In this document: piece by piece, positions 1 through 8,373 of the stretch | Layout: each line of letters opens with the position of its first letter | Position numbering within the stretch: position 1 is the stretch's first letter | DNA from: JBDGYW01 sp964580055 | GTDB lineage: Bacteria > Gemmatimonadota > Gemmatimonadetes > Gemmatimonadales > GWC2-71-9 | Direction: 5' to 3' | Assembly: GCA_964580055.1 (NCBI GenBank) | Contig: CAZOJI010000004.1 | Span: 62,001 to 126,000 of the forward strand | DNA: 64,000 bases | Made by a program: the position numbers and the translations under genes | The notes under the pieces: generated by a model | Told to the model about the DNA's origin: nothing | Databases searched by the model: none | The model's input: the letters and a program-made list of their open reading frames with translations, nothing else

Positions 1-1
1 C

Positions 2-628
2 CCGGTTATCGAAGAGTCTGAGCGTGTCGATCTCAAGGCTGCCACTACCATGGCCGCAGAACTCGAGAGCCAACTCTCGCCGCTGAGAGTCGGTTTGGTG
101 CATGGCAAGATGAAGAGCGACGACCGAAACGGTGTGATGCGCACCTTTCGAGATGGAGGGCTCGACGTATTGGTCGCGACCACGGTCATCGAGGTCGGCA
201 TCGATGTTCCGAATGCCACCGTGATGGTGATCGAGCATCCAGAGCGTTTTGGCCTCGCACAACTCCACCAGCTTCGGGGCAGGGTGGGTCGCGGGACCGA
301 GGAGAGTCACTGCATTCTGATATCAGATGAACGGCCGGCAACGAACAGGTTGAAAAAGTTTGCGCGAACGTCCGACGGTTTTCGGATTGCGGAGTTGGAT
401 CTCGAAGAACGAGGACTGGGGGATCTGGCAGGCGTGCGGCAATCAGGTGGATTTGCGTTGCGGTTTGCCGATCTCTCGGTGGACGGCGACCTGGTCGACT
501 CTGCTCGCCGAGCCGCTATGTCTATCATCGATTCCGACCCGAGTCTCTCCCAGAGCCGGCACGAAGCTTTGCGGACACGAATAGAGCGCCGGTACGAACG
601 AGGAATGGAGTTGTTCAGGGTAGGTTGA
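2..628 (+). CDS. recG: ATP-dependent DNA helicase RecG, C-terminal part (5' truncated by window edge)
   Basis: Superfamily-2 helicase that remodels stalled replication forks and Holliday junctions. The reading frame is open from base 2 and enters the window at PVIEESERVDLKAA, the RecG linker between the two helicase lobes. Visible motifs of the second lobe are HGKMK, the TTVIEVGIDVP block (motif V) and QLRGRVGRG (motif VI), followed by the RecG C-terminal signature DGFRIAELDLEERGLGDLAG and RQSGG. Mfd shares these helicase motifs, but the EESE linker and the C-terminal part fit RecG better. About 208 residues are present, roughly the last third of the protein. The gene ends at 628, with no other gene until asnS. 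Confidence 0.9.
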   Translation, partial: PVIEESERVDLKAATTMAAELESQLSPLRVGLVHGKMKSDDRNGVMRTFRDGGLDVLVATTVIEVGIDVPNATVMVIEHPERFGLAQLHQLRGRVGRGTEESHCILISDERPATNRLKKFARTSDGFRIAELDLEERGLGDLAGVRQSGGFALRFADLSVDGDLVDSARRAAMSIIDSDPSLSQSRHEALRTRIERRYERGMELFRVG

Positions 629-734
629 CAACGATAAAAACACCAACAGAAATGCCAAGCCATCAGCTCTCCGTTCGTACTTCGGACCATGTCAATTCCA
701 AATCCCGCCTCTCAGCCCCTGATCACGGTTCAAT

Positions 735-808
735 GAGTGGTGAGTTGTAGGTAGTCAGTAGGGGGCACCAACCCACTCACCACTCACCACTCGCCATCCA
801 CCACTCAC
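735..808. repeat. Low-complexity inverted/direct repeat upstream of asnS
   Basis: The recG-asnS gap (629-860) holds GAGTGGTGAG at 735-744 and its reverse complement CTCACCACTC twice (776-785 and 783-792), followed by further ACTCAC words to 808. The arms could form a hairpin. It is one of several word-like repeats in intergenic gaps of this window (also at 36.8, 40.6, 43.9 and 54.1 kb). No gene or RNA was recognised here. Confidence 0.6.
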
Positions 809-821
809 AAATTCCGCCAAG

Positions 822-851
822 TTGACAATCGAGATGAGATCCGACTACGAT
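822..851 (+). promoter_or_regulatory. Sigma-70-type promoter of asnS
   Basis: TTGACA (822-827), an 18-base spacer, then TACGAT (846-851). Transcription would begin near 858, only a few bases before the ATG at 861, giving a leaderless or nearly leaderless asnS mRNA. The TTG at 822, which would give a longer asnS frame, is simply the -35 box. Confidence 0.65.
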
Positions 852-860
852 ACCCTTCCA

Positions 861-2159
861 ATGACTGACTCTGCGCTCATCAAAGAACTCCCGGGACTCA
901 TTGGCCAGACGGCAACAGTGCGAGGTTGGGTGACGACAACCCGGTCGAGTGGCAAGATAGGCTTCGCGGAACTGCGCGACGGAACCGGTCGCCTGCAATG
1001 CGTTTTCGTCAAGAAGGAAATGGACGAAACCGAATGGGAGAAGCTCAATCAGCTCACCCTGGAGACTTCAGTGGTCTTGAGGGGCGAGATCCGGGCTGAC
1101 GATCGTTCTCCGGGGGGGGTGGAGCTGGGTGTTGAGAGCCTCGATATTCTGGGAGAGAGCGCCGAATACCCGATAACCAAGAAAGAACACGGCACTGCCT
1201 TCCTCCACGATCAACGTCACCTTTGGCTGCGGTCGAGACGACAAGTAGCCATCATGCGCATTCGCCACGAGATCATCCAGTCGATTCACGACTTCTTCTA
1301 CGAGCGTGATTTCATTCACATGGACACGCCCATACTCACGGCGGCAATCGGAGAAGAGGCCGGAACTCTGTTCGAGACCGACTACTTCGATCTCGGCAAG
1401 GCCTACCTAGCCCAAACTGGGCAACTTTATGCCGAAGCCGGTGCGGCAGCACTCGGCCGCGTTTACACCTTCGGCCCCACCTTTCGTGCTGAGAAGTCGA
1501 AGACGAGGCGGCACCTCACGGAATTCTGGATGATTGAACCCGAGATGGCGTGGTACGATTCGGAAGACAATATGCGTCTACAGGAAGAGATGGTGACGTA
1601 CATCGTCGAGCGCTCTTTGGAGCGGTGTGGGGAAGACCTACAGGTTCTCGAGCGAGACACCGCTCGTCTGGAATCGGTTGCCGTACCGTTTCATAGAATC
1701 GAATACGGCAACGCGGTCGAGAAACTGCAGGCTCTCGGTTCCAGCGTGAAGTGGGGAGACGATCTAGGCGCCGAGGACGAGACTCTCCTCGCAGAAGGAT
1801 TGGATCGGCCGCTATTCGTGTTCAACTATCCCAAAGAAGCCAAAGCCTTCTACATGAAGGAGAATCCGGCTGACCCACGAACGGTGCTGTGCGACGACTG
1901 TCTCGCGCCTGAAGGGTACGGGGAAATCATCGGCGGCAGTCAGCGCGAGGACGATCTCGACAAGTTGCTATCGCGCATTCACGAGGAGAACCTTCCCCAA
2001 GAGGCTTACGAGTGGTATTTGGACCTGAGGCGTTACGGGACCTTTGTGCATTCGGGTTACGGATTGGGACTGGAGAGGACGGTGGCTTGGATCTGCGGTA
2101 TACCTCACATCCGAGAGGCCATTGCATTCCCGAGGCTCATGACGAGGTTGTATCCCTAG
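861..2159 (+). CDS. asnS: Asparaginyl-tRNA synthetase (class IIb)
   Basis: Charges tRNA-Asn with asparagine in the cytoplasm. The frame gives 432 residues from ATG 861, a normal AsnRS length: an N-terminal OB-fold anticodon-binding domain (VRGW near residue 20) and a class II catalytic core with motif 2 (FRAEKSKTRRHLTEFWMIE) and motif 3 (GYGLGLER, about residues 399-406). The MIEPE context and overall length favour AsnRS over AspRS. The start at 861 is chosen because the promoter places the RNA 5' end just before it; no Shine-Dalgarno is seen. An in-frame TTG at 822 would add 13 residues. The stop overlaps the convergent mazG stop by four bases. Confidence 0.95.
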   Translation: MTDSALIKELPGLIGQTATVRGWVTTTRSSGKIGFAELRDGTGRLQCVFVKKEMDETEWEKLNQLTLETSVVLRGEIRADDRSPGGVELGVESLDILGESAEYPITKKEHGTAFLHDQRHLWLRSRRQVAIMRIRHEIIQSIHDFFYERDFIHMDTPILTAAIGEEAGTLFETDYFDLGKAYLAQTGQLYAEAGAAALGRVYTFGPTFRAEKSKTRRHLTEFWMIEPEMAWYDSEDNMRLQEEMVTYIVERSLERCGEDLQVLERDTARLESVAVPFHRIEYGNAVEKLQALGSSVKWGDDLGAEDETLLAEGLDRPLFVFNYPKEAKAFYMKENPADPRTVLCDDCLAPEGYGEIIGGSQREDDLDKLLSRIHEENLPQEAYEWYLDLRRYGTFVHSGYGLGLERTVAWICGIPHIREAIAFPRLMTRLYP

Positions 2160-2923
2160 ACTTCGGTGCGCTTTGCCTCATCCCATAATGCGTCCAGGGT
2201 GCCCAGGTCGACGGTCGCCATATCGATGTTCCGTTCACCTGCCAGCTTCTCCACAATCCGGAATCTTTCGAGAAAACGTCTGTTAGCCTTCTCGAGGGCG
2301 GCGCGAGCATCGCAGTTCAGCTTTCGCGCTAGGTTCACGACGGCAAACAGCAAGTCGCCGATCTCATGTTCGATGCGCTCTGGGTCTGATTCACCCGTGA
2401 GTTCCTCGTCGAGTTCTGCGGTTTCTTCGCGGATCTTCTCTCTAGGACCGGTCGCATCGTCCCAATCGAACCCCACGCCCGCTGCCCGTTCCTGAAGCCG
2501 CATGGCGGCAACGATAGTGGGAAGCGTCTCAGGCAGACCGTCCAGTATGCTGCGTTTCTCGACTGAGGCTTCAGCACATTTGGATCGTTCCCAGGTTTCC
2601 GGCGCATCCCCCAAGTCGAACAGGTGCGGATGGCGCCTCCACATCTTTTTCTCGATGGCCGAAGTGACGTCTTCGGAACCAAATGCGCTTTGCTCTTCCG
2701 CCAGCACGATCTGAAAGGCGAGATGCAGCAACACGTCGCCCATTTCCGCCTTGATGCGAGCGTCGCTGTTGGATGCGAGCGCCTGGTCGAGTTCCAGCGA
2801 TTCCTCGACAAAATATGGGCGCAAGCTTTGACGAGTCTGCGCGGCATCCCAGGGACACCTCTTGCGCAGATCTCTCACCAACTCGACGATTCTTCCAAGC
2901 GCTGACGGTTCTTGCATTTGCAT
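2156..2923 (-). CDS. mazG: Nucleoside triphosphate pyrophosphohydrolase MazG
   Basis: Hydrolyses (d)NTPs to monophosphate and pyrophosphate; a house-cleaning enzyme that in E. coli also lowers ppGpp. About 255 residues, with two MazG repeats: an N-terminal one with CPWDAAQT, EESLEL and EMGDVLLH, and a C-terminal one with EKIREETAEL and HEIGDLLFA carrying the EExxE and ExxD metal-binding residues. The start at 2923 (MQMQEPSALG) is chosen over an upstream ATG at 3028 because the extra residues would run into the alr coding region and do not resemble MazG. It is transcribed divergently from alr and converges on asnS. It is the only minus-strand gene in the first 44 kb. Confidence 0.93.
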   Translation of the reverse strand: MQMQEPSALGRIVELVRDLRKRCPWDAAQTRQSLRPYFVEESLELDQALASNSDARIKAEMGDVLLHLAFQIVLAEEQSAFGSEDVTSAIEKKMWRRHPHLFDLGDAPETWERSKCAEASVEKRSILDGLPETLPTIVAAMRLQERAAGVGFDWDDATGPREKIREETAELDEELTGESDPERIEHEIGDLLFAVVNLARKLNCDARAALEKANRRFLERFRIVEKLAGERNIDMATVDLGTLDALWDEAKRTEV

Positions 2924-2940
2924 ACTCGCGCCGGTACAAT
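2912..2940 (+). promoter_or_regulatory. Promoter of alr
   Basis: TTGCAT (2912-2917), a 17-base spacer, TACAAT (2935-2940). The predicted RNA start near 2947 leaves a leader of about 24 bases before ATG 2971. The -35 box overlaps the first codons of the divergent mazG, so the two genes may interfere with one another. Confidence 0.55.
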
Positions 2941-2970
2941 ACGCGGTCGGTAGAGAAAGTGTCAACGCAA

Positions 2971-4023
2971 ATGCGTCGGGAGCGGGCCTGGGTCGAAGTA
3001 GACCTGGCCAATTTGCAGGAGAATGCACGTACCGTGCAGAGTGCTGCGGGCGGTGCGGGTCTTCTGCCGATGGTCAAGGCAAACGCCTATGGGCTGGGGG
3101 CGGTTGAGGTTGCACGGGCACTCGATTCCTTAGAACCATGGGGGTTTGGAGTGGCCACCCCCTTGGAGGCGGTGGAGCTGAGGGAGGTCGGTATAAGCCG
3201 GCCGCTCGTCGTTTTTACCCCTGCCGCCCGTGACCAGTTGGACCTCTACCGCGAGTTGGATCTACGCGCGGTGCTCGATGATCCCGACATGATCGGCGGT
3301 TGGGATCTACCGTTTCACCTGGAAATCGATACCGGGATGGGCCGGTGTGGCGTGCGGTTCGACGATACTGGTCTTGCAGCGATTTCGTCGCCGTATCTGG
3401 AGGGTGCTTTTACTCATTTATTCGCCGCCGACGAGCGTCCGGACACGGTGGCGCTGCAGCATGTCCGTTTTTTGAGTGCTTTGGAAATGCTGGGATGCGA
3501 GCCGCGTTTCGTGCACGCGCAGAACAGCGCCGGGTCCTGGCGATTGGACCAGGTGTTTGATCTTGCGCGGCCGGGAATCTTCTTGTACGGAGGGAGATGT
3601 GGGGCCGACCTGCCCAAACCAAGAGTAGTCGCACAGGTGCGCTCGAGAGTCGCGAGCATCCGGACGCTGCCGCCTGGCGAGTCTGTGAGTTACGGTGGAG
3701 AGTGGTGTGCCCATCGCGAGACGGCCGTGGCCACGCTCGGAATCGGGTATGGTGACGGAGTGAAACGCTCCGTTAAAGGGCGGGCCTCGGTTCTGATAAA
3801 CGGTCTGCGCTATCCGATAGTCGGTAGAGTCACCATGGACTTCATCATGGTTGATCTGGGCTCGGCTCAGACACGGGTTCGCGTGGGAGACATGGCCACC
3901 ATAATTGGCGAGGATGGCGGTGCGGAGATCACGGTTGACGAATTTGCCGAATGGGCAGGCACCATTTCATACGAGATCCTGACCGGGCTGGGATCGCGCC
4001 TGCATCGTGAGTACTCCTTTTGA
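2971..4023 (+). CDS. alr: Alanine racemase (PLP-dependent)
   Basis: Interconverts L- and D-alanine and supplies D-Ala for peptidoglycan. 350 residues, the usual length. The N-terminal TIM barrel has the PLP-binding lysine in MVKANAYGLG (K36); the C-terminal beta domain carries the catalytic tyrosine in GYGDGVKR (about Y260) and the TMDFIMVDL block. ATG 2971 is chosen because family similarity begins at RAWVEVDLANL; a GTG lies 12 bases upstream at 2959. A longer frame starting inside mazG is not plausible. It is followed by cdd after about 100 bases. Confidence 0.94.
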   Translation: MRRERAWVEVDLANLQENARTVQSAAGGAGLLPMVKANAYGLGAVEVARALDSLEPWGFGVATPLEAVELREVGISRPLVVFTPAARDQLDLYRELDLRAVLDDPDMIGGWDLPFHLEIDTGMGRCGVRFDDTGLAAISSPYLEGAFTHLFAADERPDTVALQHVRFLSALEMLGCEPRFVHAQNSAGSWRLDQVFDLARPGIFLYGGRCGADLPKPRVVAQVRSRVASIRTLPPGESVSYGGEWCAHRETAVATLGIGYGDGVKRSVKGRASVLINGLRYPIVGRVTMDFIMVDLGSAQTRVRVGDMATIIGEDGGAEITVDEFAEWAGTISYEILTGLGSRLHREYSF

Positions 4024-4123
4024 CTTCCGAGGGGCACCGATTGGGCGTTTCGGGGTTTTACACTCTGAAGAGCCGCGGTCGGCACCCGCGGAATTCGACT
4101 GCAGCAGGTTTACTCTTCTGGGA

Positions 4124-4522
4124 ATGGGTATCTTGAACGATGAGCTTGTTACGGCCGCGCGAACAGCACTGAGCAACGCATATGCTCCATACAGCGGATA
4201 TGCGGTCGGTGCAGCTCTGCAGACAGCGGACGGCGGAGTGTTTTCCGGAGCCAATGTCGAAAATGCCTCGTATGGACTCACGCTGTGTGCTGAACGCGTT
4301 GCGGTCGCCGCGGCGGTGGTGGCCGGTGTTCGTGAGTTTCGGGAATTGGTTATCGTAACTAGCGGTGCTTCGCCGGCCATTCCATGCGGTGCTTGCCGTC
4401 AGGTGCTCGCAGAGTTTGGTATGAACCTGCTTGTGACTGCGGTCGGTAAGTCTGGCTCGCAACAATGGAGGCTTGCGGAACTGTTGCCGTACGCGTTTGG
4501 AAGAGAGGATTTGAACGTATGA
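4124..4522 (+). CDS. cdd: Cytidine deaminase
   Basis: Deaminates cytidine and deoxycytidine to uridine derivatives (pyrimidine salvage). 132 residues, typical of the small homotetrameric zinc enzymes. The substrate/zinc motif is CAE (C55, E57), and the PCGACRQ motif gives C88 and C91, so all three zinc cysteines and the catalytic Glu are present. The ATG at 4124 begins where family similarity starts (LVTAARTALSNAYAPYSGYAVGAAL). The stop overlaps the next gene as ATGA, so the EutN-like protein is probably translationally coupled to Cdd. Confidence 0.94.
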   Translation: MGILNDELVTAARTALSNAYAPYSGYAVGAALQTADGGVFSGANVENASYGLTLCAERVAVAAAVVAGVREFRELVIVTSGASPAIPCGACRQVLAEFGMNLLVTAVGKSGSQQWRLAELLPYAFGREDLNV

Positions 4523-4806
4523 AATTGGGGAGGGTGATGGGGACGGCCGTTGCGACCCGTGAGGATCCTTCGCTGGAGGGCGTCAAGCTTGTGGTGGTCC
4601 AGAATCTCGGCGTCAACCTGGAGGCGGAAGGAGGCTGCGTCGTCGCAGTGAACGCGGTTGTTGCGGGTGCGAACGAAGCCGTTTTGTACGCATCGGGCTC
4701 TTCTGCGCGTCAAACCGAAAGGACGATTGATCGACCGGCAGATGCCGTGATCATGGCGATTCTGGATTCCTTAGAGGTGAATGGTGAGACGACTCGCCTG
4801 GCTTAG
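4519..4806 (+). CDS. EutN/CcmL-family (bacterial microcompartment vertex) protein, isolated
   Basis: 95 residues starting MKLGRVMGTAVATREDPSLEG, the diagnostic N-terminus of the EutN/CcmL pentameric vertex family, with KLVVVQ and an AGANEAVLYASGSSAR segment typical of the fold. In microcompartments these pentamers cap the icosahedral vertices. No BMC-hexamer shell gene or encapsulated enzyme is present anywhere in the window, so a shell role cannot be inferred here. ATG 4519 overlaps the cdd stop (ATGA). The 3' end overlaps the next lipoprotein gene by 26 bases. Similar orphan EutN genes occur in bacteria without microcompartments; their role is unknown. Confidence 0.85.
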   Translation: MKLGRVMGTAVATREDPSLEGVKLVVVQNLGVNLEAEGGCVVAVNAVVAGANEAVLYASGSSARQTERTIDRPADAVIMAILDSLEVNGETTRLA

Positions 4807-5989
4807 CCTGTTGTTGTTGGCGGCTGCCGCTTGCACTGAAGAAATAACCTCGCCGGGGCCGTGTCCCGATTTCTGCCCTCCCGCGCAGATACAAGTAGTC
4901 GATACTGTGATTGCTGCAGGTATCGAACAGGATAGCTCGTTCTCGGGATACGTGGATACACACAGGGCCGTCACAATGCAAATCACGACGGGAGGCGTGG
5001 CCGAGAGTCACGGAGTATTGCGTTTTACTCCCTTCACCGACAGCATGCTCGTGGACACCTCGTCAGCGGACCTGCGCCCCATAATAGCTATTGACTCGTT
5101 CAGCGTGAATTTCGTTCTCAGTGCCCGCTCAGCAGATGCCGGCGAACTGGAGCTCCTCGTTCACCGCCTGCCGATCTCGGTGGATTCGACTACGGCATAC
5201 CAGGATCTGCGATCGATATTCGGCGATAGTGTCGAGCTTGCCTCGAAGACGTTAACACCAGCAGACACCACGGACTCTGTTGCGGTTGTGCTTCCGGGAG
5301 ACGCTTTCCCGACGCTCGAAGAGGACAGCCTCGTGGCCGCTGTCGGTGTCTCGTTGCAGTCGGTAGAGCCGGCTTTTGTTGACATCAAAACCAGTAACCA
5401 GTCCGTTAACGCCGTATCGATCACGCGATTCGTCCAAGTGGACTCCGCGGACGGCCAACCGGCTGCCAGGTCCGACACCGCGTTCGCTGCGTTCGACACC
5501 TTTGTGCACTCCGAGATTCAGGCACCGCAGCCCACTGCACTGGTGGTGGGTGGCACGCCTTCAACCAGAACGTTCTTGCACGTGGTTCTCCCCTCGCGCA
5601 TCGTCGATTCCTCGAGTGTCGTCCGTGCGACACTCATGCTGGTGCCGACGGAACCTGTCGTTGGAGCGCCCGGTGACTCGATCCGCGTACTGGCACAAGC
5701 ACTGTTGGCCGACATCGGGCCCAAATCTCCGATCAGACAGATACCGTCCGATTCGGTCGAGGCTTACAGCGGACTGGCAACCGTTGGAACGTCGGATACA
5801 CTGCACATCGACGTCACCCACATCATTACGCGTTGGAAAGATGACGCTGATGCGACGCGTTCCTTCCTGTTGAGGGCTGTCAGGGAAGCAGGCGCCCTGG
5901 CCGAGTTTCGGTTTAACTCGAGCGTAAGCGCTCTTGGTGGTCCGGCGCTGCACGTCACCTACGTCCCCCCGGCGGAGATTGGGAATTGA
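4781..5989 (+). CDS. Putative secreted lipoprotein of unknown function
   Basis: 402 residues. It begins with a short basic start (MVRRLAW), a hydrophobic stretch LSLLLLAAAAC and a likely lipidated cysteine at about residue 18, so it should be exported and anchored by lipid. The mature part is rich in Ser, Thr, Asp and Val with beta-strand-like alternation. A C-terminal segment (about residues 260-395: FLHVVLP, SSVVRATLML, a late GPALHVTY strand) resembles the DNRLRE/disaggregatase type of beta-sandwich, but I cannot assign it firmly. It is coupled to a downstream outer-membrane barrel by a TTGA overlap, and the two probably act together at the cell surface. Confidence 0.75.
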   Translation: MVRRLAWLSLLLLAAAACTEEITSPGPCPDFCPPAQIQVVDTVIAAGIEQDSSFSGYVDTHRAVTMQITTGGVAESHGVLRFTPFTDSMLVDTSSADLRPIIAIDSFSVNFVLSARSADAGELELLVHRLPISVDSTTAYQDLRSIFGDSVELASKTLTPADTTDSVAVVLPGDAFPTLEEDSLVAAVGVSLQSVEPAFVDIKTSNQSVNAVSITRFVQVDSADGQPAARSDTAFAAFDTFVHSEIQAPQPTALVVGGTPSTRTFLHVVLPSRIVDSSSVVRATLMLVPTEPVVGAPGDSIRVLAQALLADIGPKSPIRQIPSDSVEAYSGLATVGTSDTLHIDVTHIITRWKDDADATRSFLLRAVREAGALAEFRFNSSVSALGGPALHVTYVPPAEIGN

Positions 5990-7122
5990 TTGTGCGCCAT
6001 GCAAGCCTGGTTCTACTGACAGTCTGCCTTTTGGCGCCGACCCCGACTCTGGCGCAGAATTCGATATTTGGCGTGCACGGTATCGGTTTCCCAGGTCGAC
6101 CGGTGAGTGCAAGAGTGCGTGCCCTTGGTGGTGGTCCGGCATTGTTCGACGCGAAGTCGGCGCTCAACCCTGCGTCGGTGACGGGTTTGGTACAGCTCAC
6201 GGTCTCCGCCAGTTCAGGCACATCGCTGCGGAGGTTCACTGCGCTGGACACCGTGGTGGAAGGTCTCCAGGAAACCAGGTTTCCGTACGCCCTGCTCGGA
6301 GCGAGCCTCCGGGGCACGCCGGTGTCGCTCGCGTTGAGTTACTCCAACTATGCCGAGCGGTCATACGATCAGATCACCTTCGACTCGATAACGGTGCGCG
6401 GCGAGGACATTGCAGTCGTTGACCAAATTACCTCGAATGGCGCGGTCACCGACATTAGGGGTGCGCTGGGATGGCGATTGATGCCGCGCGTGAACGTGGG
6501 TGCTGCAGTGCATGTACTGAGCGGGTCTCAGCAGCTCCAGCTGAACCGGGCGTTTGATAGCAGTCTCTACTACCCCGTTTCGGATCTCAACCGCATCGGT
6601 TTCTCGGGATTCGGATTGTCCGCGGGTGTATTGGTCAATCCAACATCGTCCTTCAGTCTCGGAGCATCCGTCCGGTCAGATTCCAAGCTCAAATCCTCGC
6701 TGGAGTCGACCGAGGTGGATGCTGTGGACCTCCCTCTATCTTATGCAGCGGGCGTCTACCTGCAGTTGAATCCATCCATCGGATGGTCGGCGACGGCCGA
6801 GAGAAAACAGTGGTCGTCTGTCGAAGACGATCTCGACGCCCCGAACAGTGCGAACGCATTTGACACTTGGGCAGTGGGCTCCGGGTTCGAATTGGGCAGC
6901 AGCTCCGGCACTCCCTTGCGGGTGGGCGCCAGGTACGCTCAGTTGCCATTCAGCCCAGTAGCTGAACAAGCATCCGAACTCGTTTTCTCGGCCGGCACCG
7001 CCTTGACCTTTGCCGGTGGTCGCGCGTCCATCGACGCCTCGGCGGAACGGATCGCGCGAGACGGTGCGGGGGCTGAAGAACGGGGCTGGTATCTGATGTT
7101 CGCATTGACCGTCATGCCGTGA
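5986..7122 (+). CDS. Putative outer-membrane beta-barrel protein
   Basis: 378 residues with a signal peptide (VRHASLVLLTVCLLAPTPTLAQ, cleavage after LAQ) and a body of short amphipathic strands. Features reminiscent of the PorV/FadL-like barrel families are RVRALGGGPALFDAKSALNPAS near residue 45 (the 'many genomes start with a GG.. NPA' pattern) and a hydrophobic last strand, WYLMFALTVMP. It starts at TTG 5986 (overlapping the previous stop as TTGA) or at GTG 5992. The stop overlaps the mtaB start as GTGA. Substrate and function are unknown; with the preceding lipoprotein it may form an envelope pair. Confidence 0.75.
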   Translation: MIVRHASLVLLTVCLLAPTPTLAQNSIFGVHGIGFPGRPVSARVRALGGGPALFDAKSALNPASVTGLVQLTVSASSGTSLRRFTALDTVVEGLQETRFPYALLGASLRGTPVSLALSYSNYAERSYDQITFDSITVRGEDIAVVDQITSNGAVTDIRGALGWRLMPRVNVGAAVHVLSGSQQLQLNRAFDSSLYYPVSDLNRIGFSGFGLSAGVLVNPTSSFSLGASVRSDSKLKSSLESTEVDAVDLPLSYAAGVYLQLNPSIGWSATAERKQWSSVEDDLDAPNSANAFDTWAVGSGFELGSSSGTPLRVGARYAQLPFSPVAEQASELVFSAGTALTFAGGRASIDASAERIARDGAGAEERGWYLMFALTVMP

Positions 7123-8372
7123 AACGAGTCTACCTCCACACTTTCGGCTGCAAAGCGAACCAGTACGATACCGAAGTAATAAGGCAGGCTCTCGAGACGG
7201 CAGGCGCGACCCCCGTCGATACGCCCGCACTTGCGGATTCCGCAGTCGTCAATTCCTGCGCGGTTACCCATGTGAGTGTGGCGAAGATGAGGGGACTGGT
7301 ACGACGTATCGGTCGCGAACACCCCGGTTGCTCGTCGATCCTCGTTATTGGCTGTGCCGCAACCCTCGACGACGGGACAATTCGCGAGATGCCCGGCGTC
7401 ACATCCGTGATTGGCGGCACAAACCCCCAAGTCGTGCTCGAAGCGTTGGGACTCTCAACCGAGCAGATCGATCCCGTACTGCGCAAATTCAGTCGCGGGA
7501 GTCGTGCCTGGCTCAAGATCCAGGATGGGTGCGATGAGCACTGCACGTACTGTGCGACGCGATTTGCGAGAGGTGGAGGTGAGTCCCGTGTGCCGGACGA
7601 GGTTGCATATGAGGCCGAGCAGCTGGCGGACGCGCACAGCGAGATCGTCCTGACGGGTGTCAACATAGGCAGCTACGGACACGACGTTGGAGGAATCCGC
7701 TCTCTGTCTGATTTGGTGGTATTGCTGGTGGAGCGCATCCCGAGCGTGAGATTTCGGCTGTCCTCGGTGGAGTCCACTCAGATCGACGACACACTGGTAG
7801 AATTGATGGTTTCGGACCCGGCTCGGTTGGCTCCTCACATCCACGCGCCCTTCCAGTCCGGAAGTGATCGGATCCTCAAGCTGATGGGGCGCCGCTGGTA
7901 CGCCGCCACCGATTATTGTGCGGGCATCGCACGCCTTTCGTCTAGGGTTCCCGCTCTGGGTCTGGGAGCCGACGTGATCGTTGGCTTTCCCGGTGAAACG
8001 GAGGAGGACTTCTCGGCGACGCGTTCACTTGTCGAGTCGCTGCCTTTCACATACTTGCACGTTTTCCCCTACTCACCCAGGCCCAATACTGCAGCATTGA
8101 GGATGGGGCCTCGAGTGACCCCCGACGTCGTTAGGTGCCGCTCCAAGGAGCTACGAGCCATGGTGGCACAGAAGCGTGAGCGGTACCTGAACGATAGAAA
8201 CGGTCAAGACTGTGATGTGGTTCTCCTCGACCGGACAGGCGGTCACTACCGCGGCATCACCGAGGACTATCTCTCGGTGTCGGCAGCAGCCGCTGAAACG
8301 CTCCCCTCGAGATTCAACGCTACGCTCCAACTACGCGACGGATCTCTTTGGGCGCTACCCGGTGTTGATTGA
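7119..8372 (+). CDS. mtaB: tRNA (N6-threonylcarbamoyl-A37) methylthiotransferase MtaB
   Basis: Radical-SAM methylthiotransferase that converts t6A37 to ms2t6A37 in tRNAs reading ANN codons. 417 residues. The N-terminal UPF0004 domain carries three iron-sulfur cysteines (C11, C47, C79). The radical-SAM core has CDEHCTYC (C138, C142, C145), then the GADVIVGFPGETEEDF block, and a C-terminal TRAM-like region. HTFGCKANQYD at the N-terminus is the MtaB form, whereas MiaB reads ETYGCQMN, as in the next gene. GTG 7119 overlaps the preceding stop. It is followed after one base by miaB, so two paralogous methylthiotransferases sit in tandem. Confidence 0.92.
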   Translation: MKRVYLHTFGCKANQYDTEVIRQALETAGATPVDTPALADSAVVNSCAVTHVSVAKMRGLVRRIGREHPGCSSILVIGCAATLDDGTIREMPGVTSVIGGTNPQVVLEALGLSTEQIDPVLRKFSRGSRAWLKIQDGCDEHCTYCATRFARGGGESRVPDEVAYEAEQLADAHSEIVLTGVNIGSYGHDVGGIRSLSDLVVLLVERIPSVRFRLSSVESTQIDDTLVELMVSDPARLAPHIHAPFQSGSDRILKLMGRRWYAATDYCAGIARLSSRVPALGLGADVIVGFPGETEEDFSATRSLVESLPFTYLHVFPYSPRPNTAALRMGPRVTPDVVRCRSKELRAMVAQKRERYLNDRNGQDCDVVLLDRTGGHYRGITEDYLSVSAAAAETLPSRFNATLQLRDGSLWALPGVD

Positions 8373-8373
8373 A

